Shown here one piece after another: positions 51,653 through 60,960 of a stretch of DNA of 64,000 bases. The notes under the pieces are model-generated. The model was not told the origin of the DNA, ran no database searches, and worked only from the letters and a program-made list of their open reading frames with translations. The DNA comes from Bacteroides stercorirosoris (GTDB lineage: Bacteria; Bacteroidota; Bacteroidia; Bacteroidales; Bacteroidaceae). The stretch is from contig NZ_FQZN01000006.1 in the NCBI RefSeq assembly GCF_900142015.1, positions 124,001 to 188,000 of the forward strand. Reading direction: 5' to 3'. Within the stretch, counting starts at the first letter, position 1, and each line of letters starts with the position of its first letter. The translations under genes were made by a program, and so were the position numbers.

Positions 51653-54600
51653 ATGACGATTAGGTTAAATAAAGTAACAAGAGATTTGAATGTAGGAATT
51701 TCAACGGTAGTTGAGTTCTTGCAGAAGAAAGGCTTTGCCGTTGAGGCAAATCCCAACACGAAAATTACCGAGGAGCAATACGCTTTGCTCGTGAAAGAGT
51801 TCAGTACAGATAAGAACCTTAGACTTGAATCGGAACGTTTCATTCAGGAGCGACAGAACAAAGACCGCAACAAAGCGTCGGTATCTATTGACGGTTACGA
51901 AGCGGAGACTACGGAGAAAGCGAAAGTTGAGGAAATCAAGACTGTGATTCCCGAAGATGCGCGTCCGAAGTTTAAACCTGTCGGAAAAATAGACTTGGAT
52001 AAACTGAACAACCGGAAACCGGTAGTGGAGAAAGTGGAAGAAAAGAAAGTAGAAGAAACCGCACCTGTGGTGAAGGAAGAACCCAAACCGCAGCCTAAAC
52101 CGGAACCCAGGCCCGAACCTAAACCGGAGCCTAAGCCGGAAGTCAAACCGGAACCGAAGCCAGAATCCAAACCAGAACCTAAGCCGGTACCTGCTCCTGC
52201 TCCCAAGCCTGAGCCGGTGGTGAAAGAAGAACCGAAAGTGGTTGTGGAAGAAAAAACGGCACCTGCTCCGGCAGTGCCCCATAACGAAGAAATGAAAAAA
52301 GAAACGCCTGCTCCTGCGGCACCTGCCAAGGAAGAACCGAAGTCTGTTGCGGCAGAAGAAGCACCTGCAAAAAGTGGTGAAGAGGAAATCTTCACAATTC
52401 ATAAACCGGAGTTTGTTTCCAAAATCAATATCATCGGTCAGATTGACCTGGCTACGTTGAACCAGTCTACACGTCCCAAAAAGAAGACCAAAGAGGAAAA
52501 ACGTAAGGAACGTGAAGAGAAAGAGAAGATTCGTCAGGATCAGAAGAAACTGATGAAAGAGGCCATTATCAAGGAAATTCGTCGCGAAGACAATAAAGTG
52601 AAGGATGGTAAGGAGAAAGATAATGATCCTAACGGCAACAAGAAGAAACGTCTCCGTATTAATAATAATAAGGAGAAAGTAGATATCAACAATGCGTCCA
52701 ACTTCCAGCGTGGAGGTGACAACCGCCCCGGCGGCGGTGGCAAACCCCAAGGTGCTGGCGGTCAAGGCGGTGGTGGTAATAATCATCCGGGTGGAAACCG
52801 TAACAACCGTAATAACAACAACAAGGACCGTTTCAAGAAACCGGTTATCAAACAGGAAGTTAAGGAGGAAGATGTAGCTAAGCAGGTAAAAGAAACTTTG
52901 GCACGCCTCACTTCCAAAGGTAAGAGCAAGACGTCGAAATACCGTAAGGACAAACGCGACATGGCTTCCAACCGTATGCAGGAAATGGAAGACCGTGAAA
53001 TGGCGGACAGCAAGGTGTTGAAGATCACGGAATTTGTGACAGCCAACGAGTTGGCAAGCATGATGGATGTTTCTGTTACACAGGTCATCGCTACCTGTAT
53101 GAGCATCGGTATCATGGTTTCCATCAACCAGCGTCTGGATGCTGAAACCATTAATCTGGTGGCGGAAGAATTCGGATATAAAACCGAGTATGTCAGTGCG
53201 GAAGTGGCACAAGCCATTGTCGAGGAAGAAGATGCCGAAGAAGATTTGGAACCGCGTGCACCGATTGTTACCGTCATGGGTCACGTAGACCACGGTAAGA
53301 CATCGTTGCTCGACTATATCCGTAAGGCGAACGTTATTGCCGGTGAGGCCGGTGGTATCACGCAGCACATCGGTGCTTACAACGTGAAGCTGGAAGACGG
53401 ACGTAAGATTACGTTCCTCGATACTCCGGGTCACGAGGCATTTACCGCTATGCGTGCCCGTGGTGCGAAGGTGACGGACGTGGTTATCATCATCGTCGCT
53501 GCCGATGATAATGTGATGCCGCAGACGAAGGAAGCTATCAACCATGCTATGGCTGCCGGTGTACCTATCGTATTCGCAATTAACAAGATTGATAAACCGA
53601 CTGCCAATGCCGACAAGATTAAGGAGGAACTGGCAGCGATGAACTACCTCGTTGAAGAATGGGGTGGTAAGTATCAGTCACAAGATATCTCAGCCAAGAA
53701 GGGGCTGGGTGTGAACGATCTTTTGGAAAAGGTGTTGCTGGAAGCTGAAATGCTCGACCTGAAGGCAAACCCGAACCGTAAGGCTACCGGTTCCATCATC
53801 GAGTCTTCTTTGGACAAGGGACGTGGTTATGTAGCTACCATGCTGGTTTCAAACGGTACGTTGCGCGTAGGCGACATCGTGCTGGCAGGTACGGCTTACG
53901 GTAAAGTGAAAGCCATGTTCAACGAACGCAACCAGCGTCTGAAAGAGGCCGGACCGTCTGAGCCGGTATTGATCCTCGGATTGAACGGTGCACCTGCCGC
54001 AGGTGATACGTTCCACGTAATCGATACGGAACAGGAAGCGCGCGAAATCGCCAACAAGCGTGAACAGTTGCAACGCGAACAGGGCTTGCGTACTCAGAAG
54101 ATGTTGACTCTGGATGAAGTAGGCCGCCGTCTGGCTCTGGGTGACTTCCACGAACTGAACATTATCGTTAAGGGTGACGTGGACGGTTCTGTTGAGGCAT
54201 TGAGCGACTCACTGATCAAGCTGTCTACCGAACAGGTACAGGTGAATGTAATCCACAAGGGTGTTGGAGCTATTTCTGAGTCCGACGTTTCATTGGCTGC
54301 TGCTTCGGATGCTATCATCATCGGCTTCCAGGTACGTCCGTCGAATGCCGCTGCGAAGTTGGCGGAGAACGAAGGTGTGGATATCCGCAAGTACTCGGTA
54401 ATCTACGACGCTATCGAAGAGGTGAAGGCCGCCATGGAAGGTATGTTGGCACCGCAGGTGAAGGAACAGGTAACTGCAACCATCGAGGTACGCGAGGTGT
54501 TCAATATCACCAAGGTAGGTCTCGTAGCCGGTGCGGTAGTGAAGACCGGAAAGGTGAAACGCAGCGACAAGGCCCGTTTGATCCGCGACGGTATCGTAAT

Positions 54601-54760
54601 CTTTACCGGTTCTATCAATGCTTTGAAACGTTTCAAGGACGACGTGAAGGAAGTAGGTACCAACTTCGAGTGCGGTATCAGCCTGACGAACTGCAACGAT
54701 ATCAAGGTAGGCGATATGATCGAATCTTACGAAGAAATAGAAGTAAAACAGACTCTGTAA
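51653..54760 (+). CDS. infB: Translation initiation factor IF-2
   Basis: 1035 aa. A long low-complexity N-terminus (about residues 120-240) is built of KPEPKPE-type repeats, then an acidic/basic stretch and a Gly/Asn-rich segment ([18 protein letters not shown]) near 365-385. The GTPase domain has G1 GHVDHGKTS at about 543, G3 DTPGHEAF and G4 NKIDK, followed by domains II-IV ending [14 protein letters not shown]. It places fMet-tRNA on the 30S subunit. The length is typical for Bacteroidales. The long open frame on the opposite strand is a shadow of the repeats. Confidence 0.97.
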   Translation: MTIRLNKVTRDLNVGISTVVEFLQKKGFAVEANPNTKITEEQYALLVKEFSTDKNLRLESERFIQERQNKDRNKASVSIDGYEAETTEKAKVEEIKTVIPEDARPKFKPVGKIDLDKLNNRKPVVEKVEEKKVEETAPVVKEEPKPQPKPEPRPEPKPEPKPEVKPEPKPESKPEPKPVPAPAPKPEPVVKEEPKVVVEEKTAPAPAVPHNEEMKKETPAPAAPAKEEPKSVAAEEAPAKSGEEEIFTIHKPEFVSKINIIGQIDLATLNQSTRPKKKTKEEKRKEREEKEKIRQDQKKLMKEAIIKEIRREDNKVKDGKEKDNDPNGNKKKRLRINNNKEKVDINNASNFQRGGDNRPGGGGKPQGAGGQGGGGNNHPGGNRNNRNNNNKDRFKKPVIKQEVKEEDVAKQVKETLARLTSKGKSKTSKYRKDKRDMASNRMQEMEDREMADSKVLKITEFVTANELASMMDVSVTQVIATCMSIGIMVSINQRLDAETINLVAEEFGYKTEYVSAEVAQAIVEEEDAEEDLEPRAPIVTVMGHVDHGKTSLLDYIRKANVIAGEAGGITQHIGAYNVKLEDGRKITFLDTPGHEAFTAMRARGAKVTDVVIIIVAADDNVMPQTKEAINHAMAAGVPIVFAINKIDKPTANADKIKEELAAMNYLVEEWGGKYQSQDISAKKGLGVNDLLEKVLLEAEMLDLKANPNRKATGSIIESSLDKGRGYVATMLVSNGTLRVGDIVLAGTAYGKVKAMFNERNQRLKEAGPSEPVLILGLNGAPAAGDTFHVIDTEQEAREIANKREQLQREQGLRTQKMLTLDEVGRRLALGDFHELNIIVKGDVDGSVEALSDSLIKLSTEQVQVNVIHKGVGAISESDVSLAAASDAIIIGFQVRPSNAAAKLAENEGVDIRKYSVIYDAIEEVKAAMEGMLAPQVKEQVTATIEVREVFNITKVGLVAGAVVKTGKVKRSDKARLIRDGIVIFTGSINALKRFKDDVKEVGTNFECGISLTNCNDIKVGDMIESYEEIEVKQTL

Positions 54761-54770
54761 GCGAAATAAT

Positions 54771-54850
54771 CTTTTAGACACGGATTACACGGATTTCACG
54801 GATTGGTTTAAAAGAAGAACCGTGTTTATCCGTGTAATCCGTGTCTTTTT
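54771..54850. repeat. Coreless A-family inverted repeat (copy A3)
   Basis: The left arm (54771-54804) starts CTTTTAGACACGGATTACAC, and the right arm (54820-54846) ends TGTAATCCGTGTCT followed by a T-run. Each arm has three ACACGGATT-type units. It lies 11 nt after the infB stop and 13 nt before cvpA. The outer end TTTTAGACACGGAT is the same as in the terminal repeats of the GxxExxY element. Because of the T-run it could also act as a terminator. Confidence 0.85.
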
Positions 54851-54862
54851 TTAGATATAGTT

Positions 54863-55366
54863 ATGACAATAATAGATATCATCTTATTAGTGGTGATTGG
54901 TGCGGGAGCGGTCATCGGTTTTATAAAAGGCTTCATCAAGCAATTGGCATCTATCCTCGGATTGATTGTCGGATTGCTGGCTGCAAAAGCATTGTATGTG
55001 TCGGTAGCGGAGAGAGTCTTTTCTAAGATAACGGATTCCATGACGTTTGCCCAGATATTGGCGTTTGTTGTTATCTGGGTAGTGGTGCCATTGCTGTTCC
55101 TGCTGGTGGCGGCTTTGCTGACGAAGGCGATGGAGGCAGTCTCGCTCGGTTGGCTGAATCGCTGGCTGGGTGCCGGATTGGGCGCATTGAAGTTTCTGCT
55201 GCTGGTGAGCCTGCTGATCTGTGTTGTCGAGTTTATCGACTCGGATAATACGATGATTGATAGAACAATGAAGGAGGAATCCGTGTTATATTATCCTATA
55301 GAGTCGTTCGCGGGAATGTTTTTCCCGGCTGCAAAAGAAGTTACTGAACAATATATACTTAATTAA
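54863..55366 (+). CDS. CvpA family inner-membrane protein
   Basis: 167 aa with four membrane segments: TIIDIILLVVIGAGAVIGF (2-20), LASILGLIVGLLAAKAL, ILAFVVIWVVVPLLFLLVAAL and ALKFLLLVSLLICVVEF. The spacing and the FIKGFIKQLASILGLIVG motif match the CvpA/colicin V production family. The stop is 3 nt before the sufB ATG, so it is probably cotranscribed with the suf genes. The biochemical role is not known for the family; envelope or purine-linked phenotypes are reported in other species. Confidence 0.88.
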   Translation: MTIIDIILLVVIGAGAVIGFIKGFIKQLASILGLIVGLLAAKALYVSVAERVFSKITDSMTFAQILAFVVIWVVVPLLFLLVAALLTKAMEAVSLGWLNRWLGAGLGALKFLLLVSLLICVVEFIDSDNTMIDRTMKEESVLYYPIESFAGMFFPAAKEVTEQYILN

Positions 55367-55369
55367 ATA

Positions 55370-56827
55370 ATGCAACCCGAAGAACCCAATAAATATGTAA
55401 AGGAACTGACGCAAGAGAAGTACAAGTACGGCTTCACCACCGACGTGCATACGGAAGTCATTGAGCGTGGGCTGAATGAAGATGTTGTACGGCTGATCTC
55501 TGCGAAGAAGAACGAGCCGGAATGGCTGTTGGAGTTCCGTCTGAAAGCATATCGTCACTGGTTGACGATGGAGATGCCTACATGGGCACATCTCCGTATT
55601 CCTGAGATAGATTATCAGGCTATTTCCTACTATGCCGATCCGTTGGCGAAGAAGAAAGATGCGCCTAAGAGCATGGATGAAGTAGATCCTGAGTTGATAA
55701 AAACTTTCAATAAGCTGGGCATCCCCTTGGAAGAACAGATGGCGCTGAGTGGCATGGCGGTGGATGCCGTGATGGACTCCGTATCTGTGAAAACTACGTT
55801 TAAGGAAACGTTGATGGAGAAAGGAATTATTTTCTGTTCCATCAGTGAAGCTGTACGTGAGCATCCGGATTTGGTGCAGAAGTATCTTGGTTCCGTAGTG
55901 GGATACCGTGATAACTTCTTTGCCGCGCTGAACTCGGCGGTATTCTCCGACGGTTCGTTTGTATATATCCCGAAAGGAGTACGTTGTCCGATGGAGTTAT
56001 CCACGTATTTCCGTATCAATGCGCGTAATACAGGTCAGTTTGAGCGGACGCTGATTGTGGCGGATGATGATTCATACGTTTCCTATCTGGAAGGTTGTAC
56101 GGCTCCGATGCGCGATGAGAACCAGTTGCATGCCGCTATCGTGGAGATTGTGGTGCACGAACGTGCAGAAGTGAAGTACAGCACCGTACAGAACTGGTAT
56201 CCGGGTGATGCCGAAGGTAAAGGCGGTGTTTATAACTTTGTTACGAAACGTGGTAACTGTAAAGGTGCGAACAGTAAGCTCTCCTGGACACAAGTGGAGA
56301 CAGGTTCGGCTATTACGTGGAAATACCCTTCCTGTATTTTGACGGGAGATAACTCTTCGGCTGAATTCTACAGTGTGGCGGTGACGAACAACTACCAACA
56401 GGCGGATACGGGTACGAAGATGATTCATCTGGGTAAGAATACCAGTAGTACCATTGTCAGCAAGGGTATTTCTGCCGGACATAGTGAGAACTCTTACCGG
56501 GGCTTGGTGCGTGTAGCTCAAAAGGCGGATAATGCACGTAACTATAGTCAGTGCGACTCTTTGTTGCTGGGTGACAAGTGCGGTGCGCATACCTTCCCGT
56601 ATATGGATATCCATAATGAGACGGCGGTTGTGGAGCATGAAGCGACTACCAGCAAGATCAATGAAGACCAGATCTTCTATTGCAACCAGCGTGGTATTTC
56701 TACGGAGGATGCTGTAGGGCTGATTGTGAACGGCTATGCTAAGGAAGTGCTTAATAAGCTGCCTATGGAGTTTGCGGTAGAGGCTCAGAAGTTGTTGGCT
56801 ATTTCGCTGGAAGGCAGCGTAGGGTGA
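55370..56827 (+). CDS. sufB: Fe-S cluster scaffold protein SufB
   Basis: 485 aa, the scaffold subunit of the SufBCD complex that assembles Fe-S clusters in the cytoplasm. Characteristic stretches are [20 protein letters not shown] near 50, [19 protein letters not shown] near 200, and [19 protein letters not shown] near 308. The C-terminal [20 protein letters not shown] carries the Glu/His region used for cluster binding. The first gene of the suf order B-C-D-S, it directly follows cvpA. Confidence 0.96.
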   Translation: MQPEEPNKYVKELTQEKYKYGFTTDVHTEVIERGLNEDVVRLISAKKNEPEWLLEFRLKAYRHWLTMEMPTWAHLRIPEIDYQAISYYADPLAKKKDAPKSMDEVDPELIKTFNKLGIPLEEQMALSGMAVDAVMDSVSVKTTFKETLMEKGIIFCSISEAVREHPDLVQKYLGSVVGYRDNFFAALNSAVFSDGSFVYIPKGVRCPMELSTYFRINARNTGQFERTLIVADDDSYVSYLEGCTAPMRDENQLHAAIVEIVVHERAEVKYSTVQNWYPGDAEGKGGVYNFVTKRGNCKGANSKLSWTQVETGSAITWKYPSCILTGDNSSAEFYSVAVTNNYQQADTGTKMIHLGKNTSSTIVSKGISAGHSENSYRGLVRVAQKADNARNYSQCDSLLLGDKCGAHTFPYMDIHNETAVVEHEATTSKINEDQIFYCNQRGISTEDAVGLIVNGYAKEVLNKLPMEFAVEAQKLLAISLEGSVG

Positions 56828-56968
56828 TTTACTATTAGACGATTTACTATTTACTATTTTACTGCACAATCGGCAGATGAATGGTAGATAAGTAAAAGGT
56901 CGGTAGTAATAGTGAATAGTGGAGAAGTGACATTAAATAGTAAATTGTAAATAGTCAAATAGTAAATA
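56826..56968. repeat. B-family hairpin repeat between sufB and sufC
   Basis: The left arm (56826-56863) is made of TTTACTATT-type direct repeats. The right arm (56925-56968) is its imperfect reverse complement (AATAGTAAAT-type units). The repeat starts inside the sufB stop codon and ends 5 nt before sufC. The 60-nt spacer is unrelated. The family is distinct from the A-family. Confidence 0.8.
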
Positions 56969-56973
56969 TAAAG

Positions 56974-57726
56974 ATGTTAGAGATAAAAGACCTGCATGCC
57001 AGTGTAAATGGCAAAGAGATATTGAAAGGCATCAACCTGTCGGTAAGAGCTGGTGAGGTGCATGCTATTATGGGACCGAACGGTTCCGGAAAGAGTACTC
57101 TTTCGGCTGTATTGGTAGGTAATCCTGCCTTTGAGGTGACGAAAGGAAGCGTGACTTTCTGCGGTAAGAACCTGCTGGACTTTTCACCGGAAGACCGTAG
57201 TCACGAGGGTATCTTCCTCAGCTTCCAGTATCCGGTAGAAATTCCGGGTGTGAGTATGGTTAACTTTATGCGTGCAGCGGTGAATGAGCAACGTAAATAT
57301 AATCATCTGCCTGCTCTCAGTGCAAGCGAGTTCCTGAAGTTGATGCGTGAAAAGCGTGCCATTGTGGAACTGGATAATAAACTGGCTAACCGTTCGGTGA
57401 ACGAGGGCTTCTCCGGTGGTGAGAAGAAGCGGAATGAAATCTTCCAGATGGCGATGCTGGAACCGAAATTAAGTATTCTGGATGAAACGGATTCCGGGCT
57501 GGATATCGATGCCTTGCGTATCGTAGCCGAAGGTGTGAACAAGTTGAAAACACCGGAGAACAGTACCATCGTCATCACCCACTACCAACGCTTACTGGAT
57601 TATATCAAACCTGACGTCGTACATGTGCTTTACAAAGGTCGTATCGTGAAGACGGCGGGACCGGAATTGGCGCTGGAACTGGAAGAGAAGGGGTATGATT
57701 GGATTAAGAAGGAGTTGGGAGAATAA
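56974..57726 (+). CDS. sufC: Fe-S assembly ATPase SufC
   Basis: 250-aa ABC-type ATPase. It has Walker [10 protein letters not shown] at about 34-42, the SufC-typical signature [14 protein letters not shown] near 150 and Walker [16 protein letters not shown] near 168, with [14 protein letters not shown] providing the switch His. It powers conformational change in SufBCD. Downstream, the usual direct link to sufD is interrupted by the GxxExxY element, which begins 5 nt after its stop. Confidence 0.97.
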   Translation: MLEIKDLHASVNGKEILKGINLSVRAGEVHAIMGPNGSGKSTLSAVLVGNPAFEVTKGSVTFCGKNLLDFSPEDRSHEGIFLSFQYPVEIPGVSMVNFMRAAVNEQRKYNHLPALSASEFLKLMREKRAIVELDNKLANRSVNEGFSGGEKKRNEIFQMAMLEPKLSILDETDSGLDIDALRIVAEGVNKLKTPENSTIVITHYQRLLDYIKPDVVHVLYKGRIVKTAGPELALELEEKGYDWIKKELGE

Positions 57727-57730
57727 TTGA

Positions 57731-58219
57731 TTTTTTAGACGCGGATGACACGGATGACGCAGATTCTTTATTAGTATATTATGAGTTTAACACAGGCTGA
57801 TAAGACGAGTGCTATTATAAATGCATTTTATGATGTGTACAATGAACTCGGATATGGGTTTATAGAGAATGTATACCAGAATGCATTATATAGGGAGTTA
57901 TTGAGACGTGATATCCCATGTGTTGCACATCCGAAAATAAATGTTTATTATAAGAATGAAATAGTTGGTTATTATGAAGCTGATATTATTGTTTATGATT
58001 CTGTTATATTAGAACTGAAAGCAGTCAGTCGGCTATCAAAAGAACATGAATTGCAATTAGTAAACTATCTGAAGGCAACAAATATAGAGATTGGTTTATT
58101 GCTAAACTTTGGACCAAAACCAGAGATAAGCAGGAAGGTGTTCTCTAACTATTACAGAGAGTGTTTACAGAAAGAAAATAAAGAATCCGTGTCATCCGTG
58201 TTATCCGTGTCTAAAAAAT
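57731..58219. mobile_element. GxxExxY nuclease cassette with terminal inverted repeats (A4)
   Basis: The left end (57731-57770) and right end (58180-58219) are about 40-bp inverted repeats, identical at about 36 of 40 positions. Both begin TTTTTTAGAC and end GATTCTTTA, with three ACACGGATG-type units between. The only gene inside is the PD-(D/E)XK-like protein at 57781-58221, whose last 12 codons and stop lie in the right repeat. It splits sufC from sufD. No clear target duplication was seen. The ends match coreless copies at 41451, 48976 and 54771. Confidence 0.75.
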
Positions 58220-58221
58220 AA
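57781..58221 (+). CDS. GxxExxY protein, PD-(D/E)XK nuclease-like
   Basis: 146 aa. The name-giving motif GFIENVY is at residues 26-32. EADIIVYDSVILELKAV (about 66-82) supplies Asp68 and the ELK of a PD-(D/E)XK core, and ELQLVNYLK near 90-98 the following conserved helix. The family (PF13366/TIGR04256-type) is annotated as unknown function. Members are usually about 125-130 aa. Here the last 12 residues (ESVSSVLSVSKK) are translated from the right terminal repeat. AT-rich codon use differs from the suf genes on both sides. It may process or mobilise the flanking repeat; this is inference. Confidence 0.85.
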   Translation: MSLTQADKTSAIINAFYDVYNELGYGFIENVYQNALYRELLRRDIPCVAHPKINVYYKNEIVGYYEADIIVYDSVILELKAVSRLSKEHELQLVNYLKATNIEIGLLLNFGPKPEISRKVFSNYYRECLQKENKESVSSVLSVSKK

Positions 58222-58235
58222 AATATAAATGTAAT

Positions 58236-59579
58236 ATGAATGCAGAACAACAATACATAGATCTTTTCTCCCAAACGGAAGCGATGATATGCCAGCACAG
58301 TGCCGAGGTGATGAATGCCCCTCGTGCCACTGCGTTTGCCGACTTTGAGCGGCTTGGCTTTCCTACCCGTAAACAGGAGAAATATAAATATACCGATGTC
58401 AGCAAGTTCTTTGAACCGGACTATGGGTTGAACCTGAACCGTCTGGATATTCCGGTAAATCCCTATGAAGTATTCAAATGTGATGTGCCCAATATGAGTA
58501 CCTCCCTGTACTTTGTAGTGAATGATGCTTTTTACAATAAAGCGCTACCCGCTTCACATCTGCCCGAAGGAGTCATCTTCGGCAGTTTGAAGGAGATGGC
58601 GGAGAAGCAACCGGAACTGGTAAAGAGGTATTATGGCAAACTGGCAGACACTTCAAAAGACGGAGTGACAGCATTCAACACCGCTTTTGCACAAGACGGT
58701 GTGCTGCTGTATGTGCCGAAGAATGTAATAGTGGAACGTCCCATTCAGTTGGTAAACATCCTGCGTGGTGACGTGAACTTCCTGGTGAACCGCCGGGTAT
58801 TGATTGTATTGGAAGATGGCGCACAGGCACGCATGCTGGTGTGCGACCATGCCATGGATGCCGTGAATTTCCTGGCAACCCAGGTGATAGAAGTATTCGT
58901 AGGTGAGAATGCTGTCTTTGATCTTTACGAGCTCGAAGAAACGCATACAAGTACCGTGCGTATCAGCAATATGTATGTGAGACAGGAAGCCAACAGCAAC
59001 GTATTGCTGAATGGCATGACCTTGCATAACGGTACTTCCCGCAACACCACCGAAGTATTGCTGGCGGGTGAAGGTGCCGAAATCAACCTTTGCGGTATGG
59101 CCATTGCAGATAAGAATCAGCATGTAGATAACAATACAAGTATCGATCATGCCGTACCTAACTGCACGAGCAATGAACTTTTCAAGTATGTGCTCGATGA
59201 CCAGTCAGTCGGTGCATTTGCCGGTTTGGTATTGGTGCGCCCGGATGCGCAACATACCAATTCTCAACAAACGAACCGGAATCTTTGCGCTACCCGTGAG
59301 GCACGTATGTATACGCAGCCGCAACTGGAAATTTATGCCGATGATGTAAAGTGTAGTCATGGCGCTACCGTTGGTCAGTTGGACGAAAATGCACTCTTCT
59401 ATATGCGCCAGCGCGGTATTCCGGAGCGTGAAGCCCGCCTGTTACTGATGTTCGCTTTCGTGAACGAAGTGATCGACACTATCCGGCTGGATGCATTGAA
59501 AGACCGCTTGCATCTGCTGGTGGAAAAACGTTTCCGTGGAGAACTGAATAAGTGCCAGGGCTGTGCGATATGCAAATAA
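58236..59579 (+). CDS. sufD: Fe-S cluster assembly protein SufD
   Basis: 447 aa, partner of SufB in the SufBC2D complex. RLGFPTRKQEKYKYTDVSKF near 45 is the N-terminal signature. The beta-helix core contains CGMAIADKNQHVDNNTSIDH near 288, and the C-terminal YADDVKCSHGATVGQLDENALFYMRQRGI near 367 holds the conserved Cys/His. An unusual tail ends in CQGCAICK, a C-x2-C-x2-C motif. It is 14 nt from the GxxExxY stop. Its ribosome-binding site would have to lie at the edge of the inserted element. Confidence 0.96.
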   Translation: MNAEQQYIDLFSQTEAMICQHSAEVMNAPRATAFADFERLGFPTRKQEKYKYTDVSKFFEPDYGLNLNRLDIPVNPYEVFKCDVPNMSTSLYFVVNDAFYNKALPASHLPEGVIFGSLKEMAEKQPELVKRYYGKLADTSKDGVTAFNTAFAQDGVLLYVPKNVIVERPIQLVNILRGDVNFLVNRRVLIVLEDGAQARMLVCDHAMDAVNFLATQVIEVFVGENAVFDLYELEETHTSTVRISNMYVRQEANSNVLLNGMTLHNGTSRNTTEVLLAGEGAEINLCGMAIADKNQHVDNNTSIDHAVPNCTSNELFKYVLDDQSVGAFAGLVLVRPDAQHTNSQQTNRNLCATREARMYTQPQLEIYADDVKCSHGATVGQLDENALFYMRQRGIPEREARLLLMFAFVNEVIDTIRLDALKDRLHLLVEKRFRGELNKCQGCAICK

Positions 59580-59580
59580 A

Positions 59581-59655
59581 TGAAGAATTAAGAATGAAGA
59601 ATTACCATGCGGCATGACATGGCGCAGCCAATTCTTCATTCTTCATTCATAATTC
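59581..59655. repeat. C-family hairpin repeat between sufD and sufS
   Basis: GAAGAATTAAGAATGAAG-type left arm (59581-59603) and its reverse complement (59630-59655), with a 26-nt GC-richer centre. It starts 2 nt after the sufD stop and ends 9 nt before sufS. Each arm consists of direct GAATGAAGAATT-type units. Confidence 0.8.
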
Positions 59656-59664
59656 TAAGCTAAT

Positions 59665-60876
59665 ATGGATATTCAAAAGATAAGAGCCGATTTTCCGATA
59701 CTATCCCGTGAAGTGTACGGCAAACCATTGGTCTACCTCGATAATGGGGCGACGACACAGAAGCCGCGCTGTGTGGTGGATGCCATAACGGATGAATATT
59801 ATTCTGTCAATGCCAATGTGCATCGTGGCGTACACTTTCTGTCGCAACAGGCAACGGAACTGCACGAGGCAAGCCGTGAGACAGTGCGGAAGTTCATCAA
59901 TGCCGGTTCTACAAATGAAATCGTATTTACACGGGGAACTACGGAAAGCATCAATCTGTTAGTCTCCAGCTTCGGTGAAGCATTCCTGCATCCGGGTGAT
60001 GAAGTGATTGTTTCCGTAATGGAACATCATAGTAACATCGTCCCCTGGCAATTGCTGGCCGAACGGAAATGCATCAATCTGAAGGTTATTCCGATGAACG
60101 ACCGCGGCGAACTCCTGATGGATGAATACGAGAAGCTTTTCACTGACCGGACGAAGATTGTGAGCGTAGTACATGTGTCCAATGTTCTGGGTACGGTCAA
60201 TCCTATCAAGGAAATGATTGAGATTGCCCATAAGCATGATGTACCTTTCCTGGTAGATGCGGCACAATCCATTCCCCACATGGCAGTGGACGTGCAGGAT
60301 CTGGATGCTGATTTCCTTGTATTCTCCGGACATAAAGTGTACGGTCCTACCGGTGTGGGCGTGCTCTATGGTAAGGAAGAATGGCTGAATAAGTTACCTC
60401 CTTATCAAGGCGGCGGTGAGATGATACAGCATGTGTCTTTTGAACATACCACCTTCAACGAACTGCCGTTTAAATTCGAAGCCGGAACTCCCGACTATAT
60501 CGGCACTACGGGACTGGCGAAAGCGCTCGATTATGTTTCCGCCATCGGCTTGGATAAGATTGTCGCCTATGAACATGAACTGACGGAGTATGCCACGCAG
60601 CGATTGAAAACAATCCCCGGTATGCGCATCTTTGGTGAAGCGGCAGAGAAGGGGAGTGTTATTTCTTTCCTGGTAGGCGATATCCATCACTTCGATATGG
60701 GCACATTGCTCGACCGTCTCGGCATTGCCGTGCGCACAGGACACCATTGCGCCCAACCGCTGATGCAGCGTCTCGGCATAGAAGGTACGGTGCGTGCTTC
60801 CTTTGGAATCTACAATACGAAAGAGGAGATAGATGTCTTGGTGGCAGGCATCGAACGTGTCAGTAAGATGTTTTGA
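59665..60876 (+). CDS. sufS: Cysteine desulfurase SufS
   Basis: 403-aa PLP enzyme releasing sulfur from cysteine for the Suf scaffold. YLDNGATTQKP near 24, VHRGVHFLSQQAT near 53 and VFSGHKVYGPTGVG with the PLP Lys at about 225 are present. The persulfide Cys lies in VRTGHHCAQP near 360. The length fits group II (SufS) desulfurases. No sufE gene is seen in this window, although SufS usually needs SufE or SufU as partner. Confidence 0.97.
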   Translation: MDIQKIRADFPILSREVYGKPLVYLDNGATTQKPRCVVDAITDEYYSVNANVHRGVHFLSQQATELHEASRETVRKFINAGSTNEIVFTRGTTESINLLVSSFGEAFLHPGDEVIVSVMEHHSNIVPWQLLAERKCINLKVIPMNDRGELLMDEYEKLFTDRTKIVSVVHVSNVLGTVNPIKEMIEIAHKHDVPFLVDAAQSIPHMAVDVQDLDADFLVFSGHKVYGPTGVGVLYGKEEWLNKLPPYQGGGEMIQHVSFEHTTFNELPFKFEAGTPDYIGTTGLAKALDYVSAIGLDKIVAYEHELTEYATQRLKTIPGMRIFGEAAEKGSVISFLVGDIHHFDMGTLLDRLGIAVRTGHHCAQPLMQRLGIEGTVRASFGIYNTKEEIDVLVAGIERVSKMF

Positions 60877-60960
60877 TTAGTGATTAGGGGGTAGTGATTA
60901 GTGATAACCATCCGTATAGCGCCAATCACTAATCACTATCCCTAATCACTAATCATTAAT
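60875..60960. repeat. D-family hairpin repeat after sufS
   Basis: GATTAGTGATTAGGG-type left arm (60875-60909) and its near-perfect reverse complement (60922-60960), with a spacer of about 12 nt. It begins inside the sufS stop codon. Its right end encodes the last residues (IND) and the TAG stop of the convergent CNNM gene. It may act as a bidirectional terminator. Confidence 0.85.

Noticed and set aside
52080..52220. 12-nt DNA repeats as an independent element
   Set aside because: They encode the KPEPKPE-type low-complexity region of IF-2 in frame and need no other explanation.
51701..53545. 614-codon minus-strand open frame inside infB
   Set aside because: It is a shadow of the Pro/Lys/Glu repeats of IF-2. 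The translation is low-complexity Arg/Phe/Leu-rich.
57731..58219. Classical insertion sequence
   Set aside because: There is no transposase (no DDE, HUH or serine recombinase motif) and no clear target duplication. The only gene is a GxxExxY PD-(D/E)XK-like protein, so I describe it as a cassette instead.
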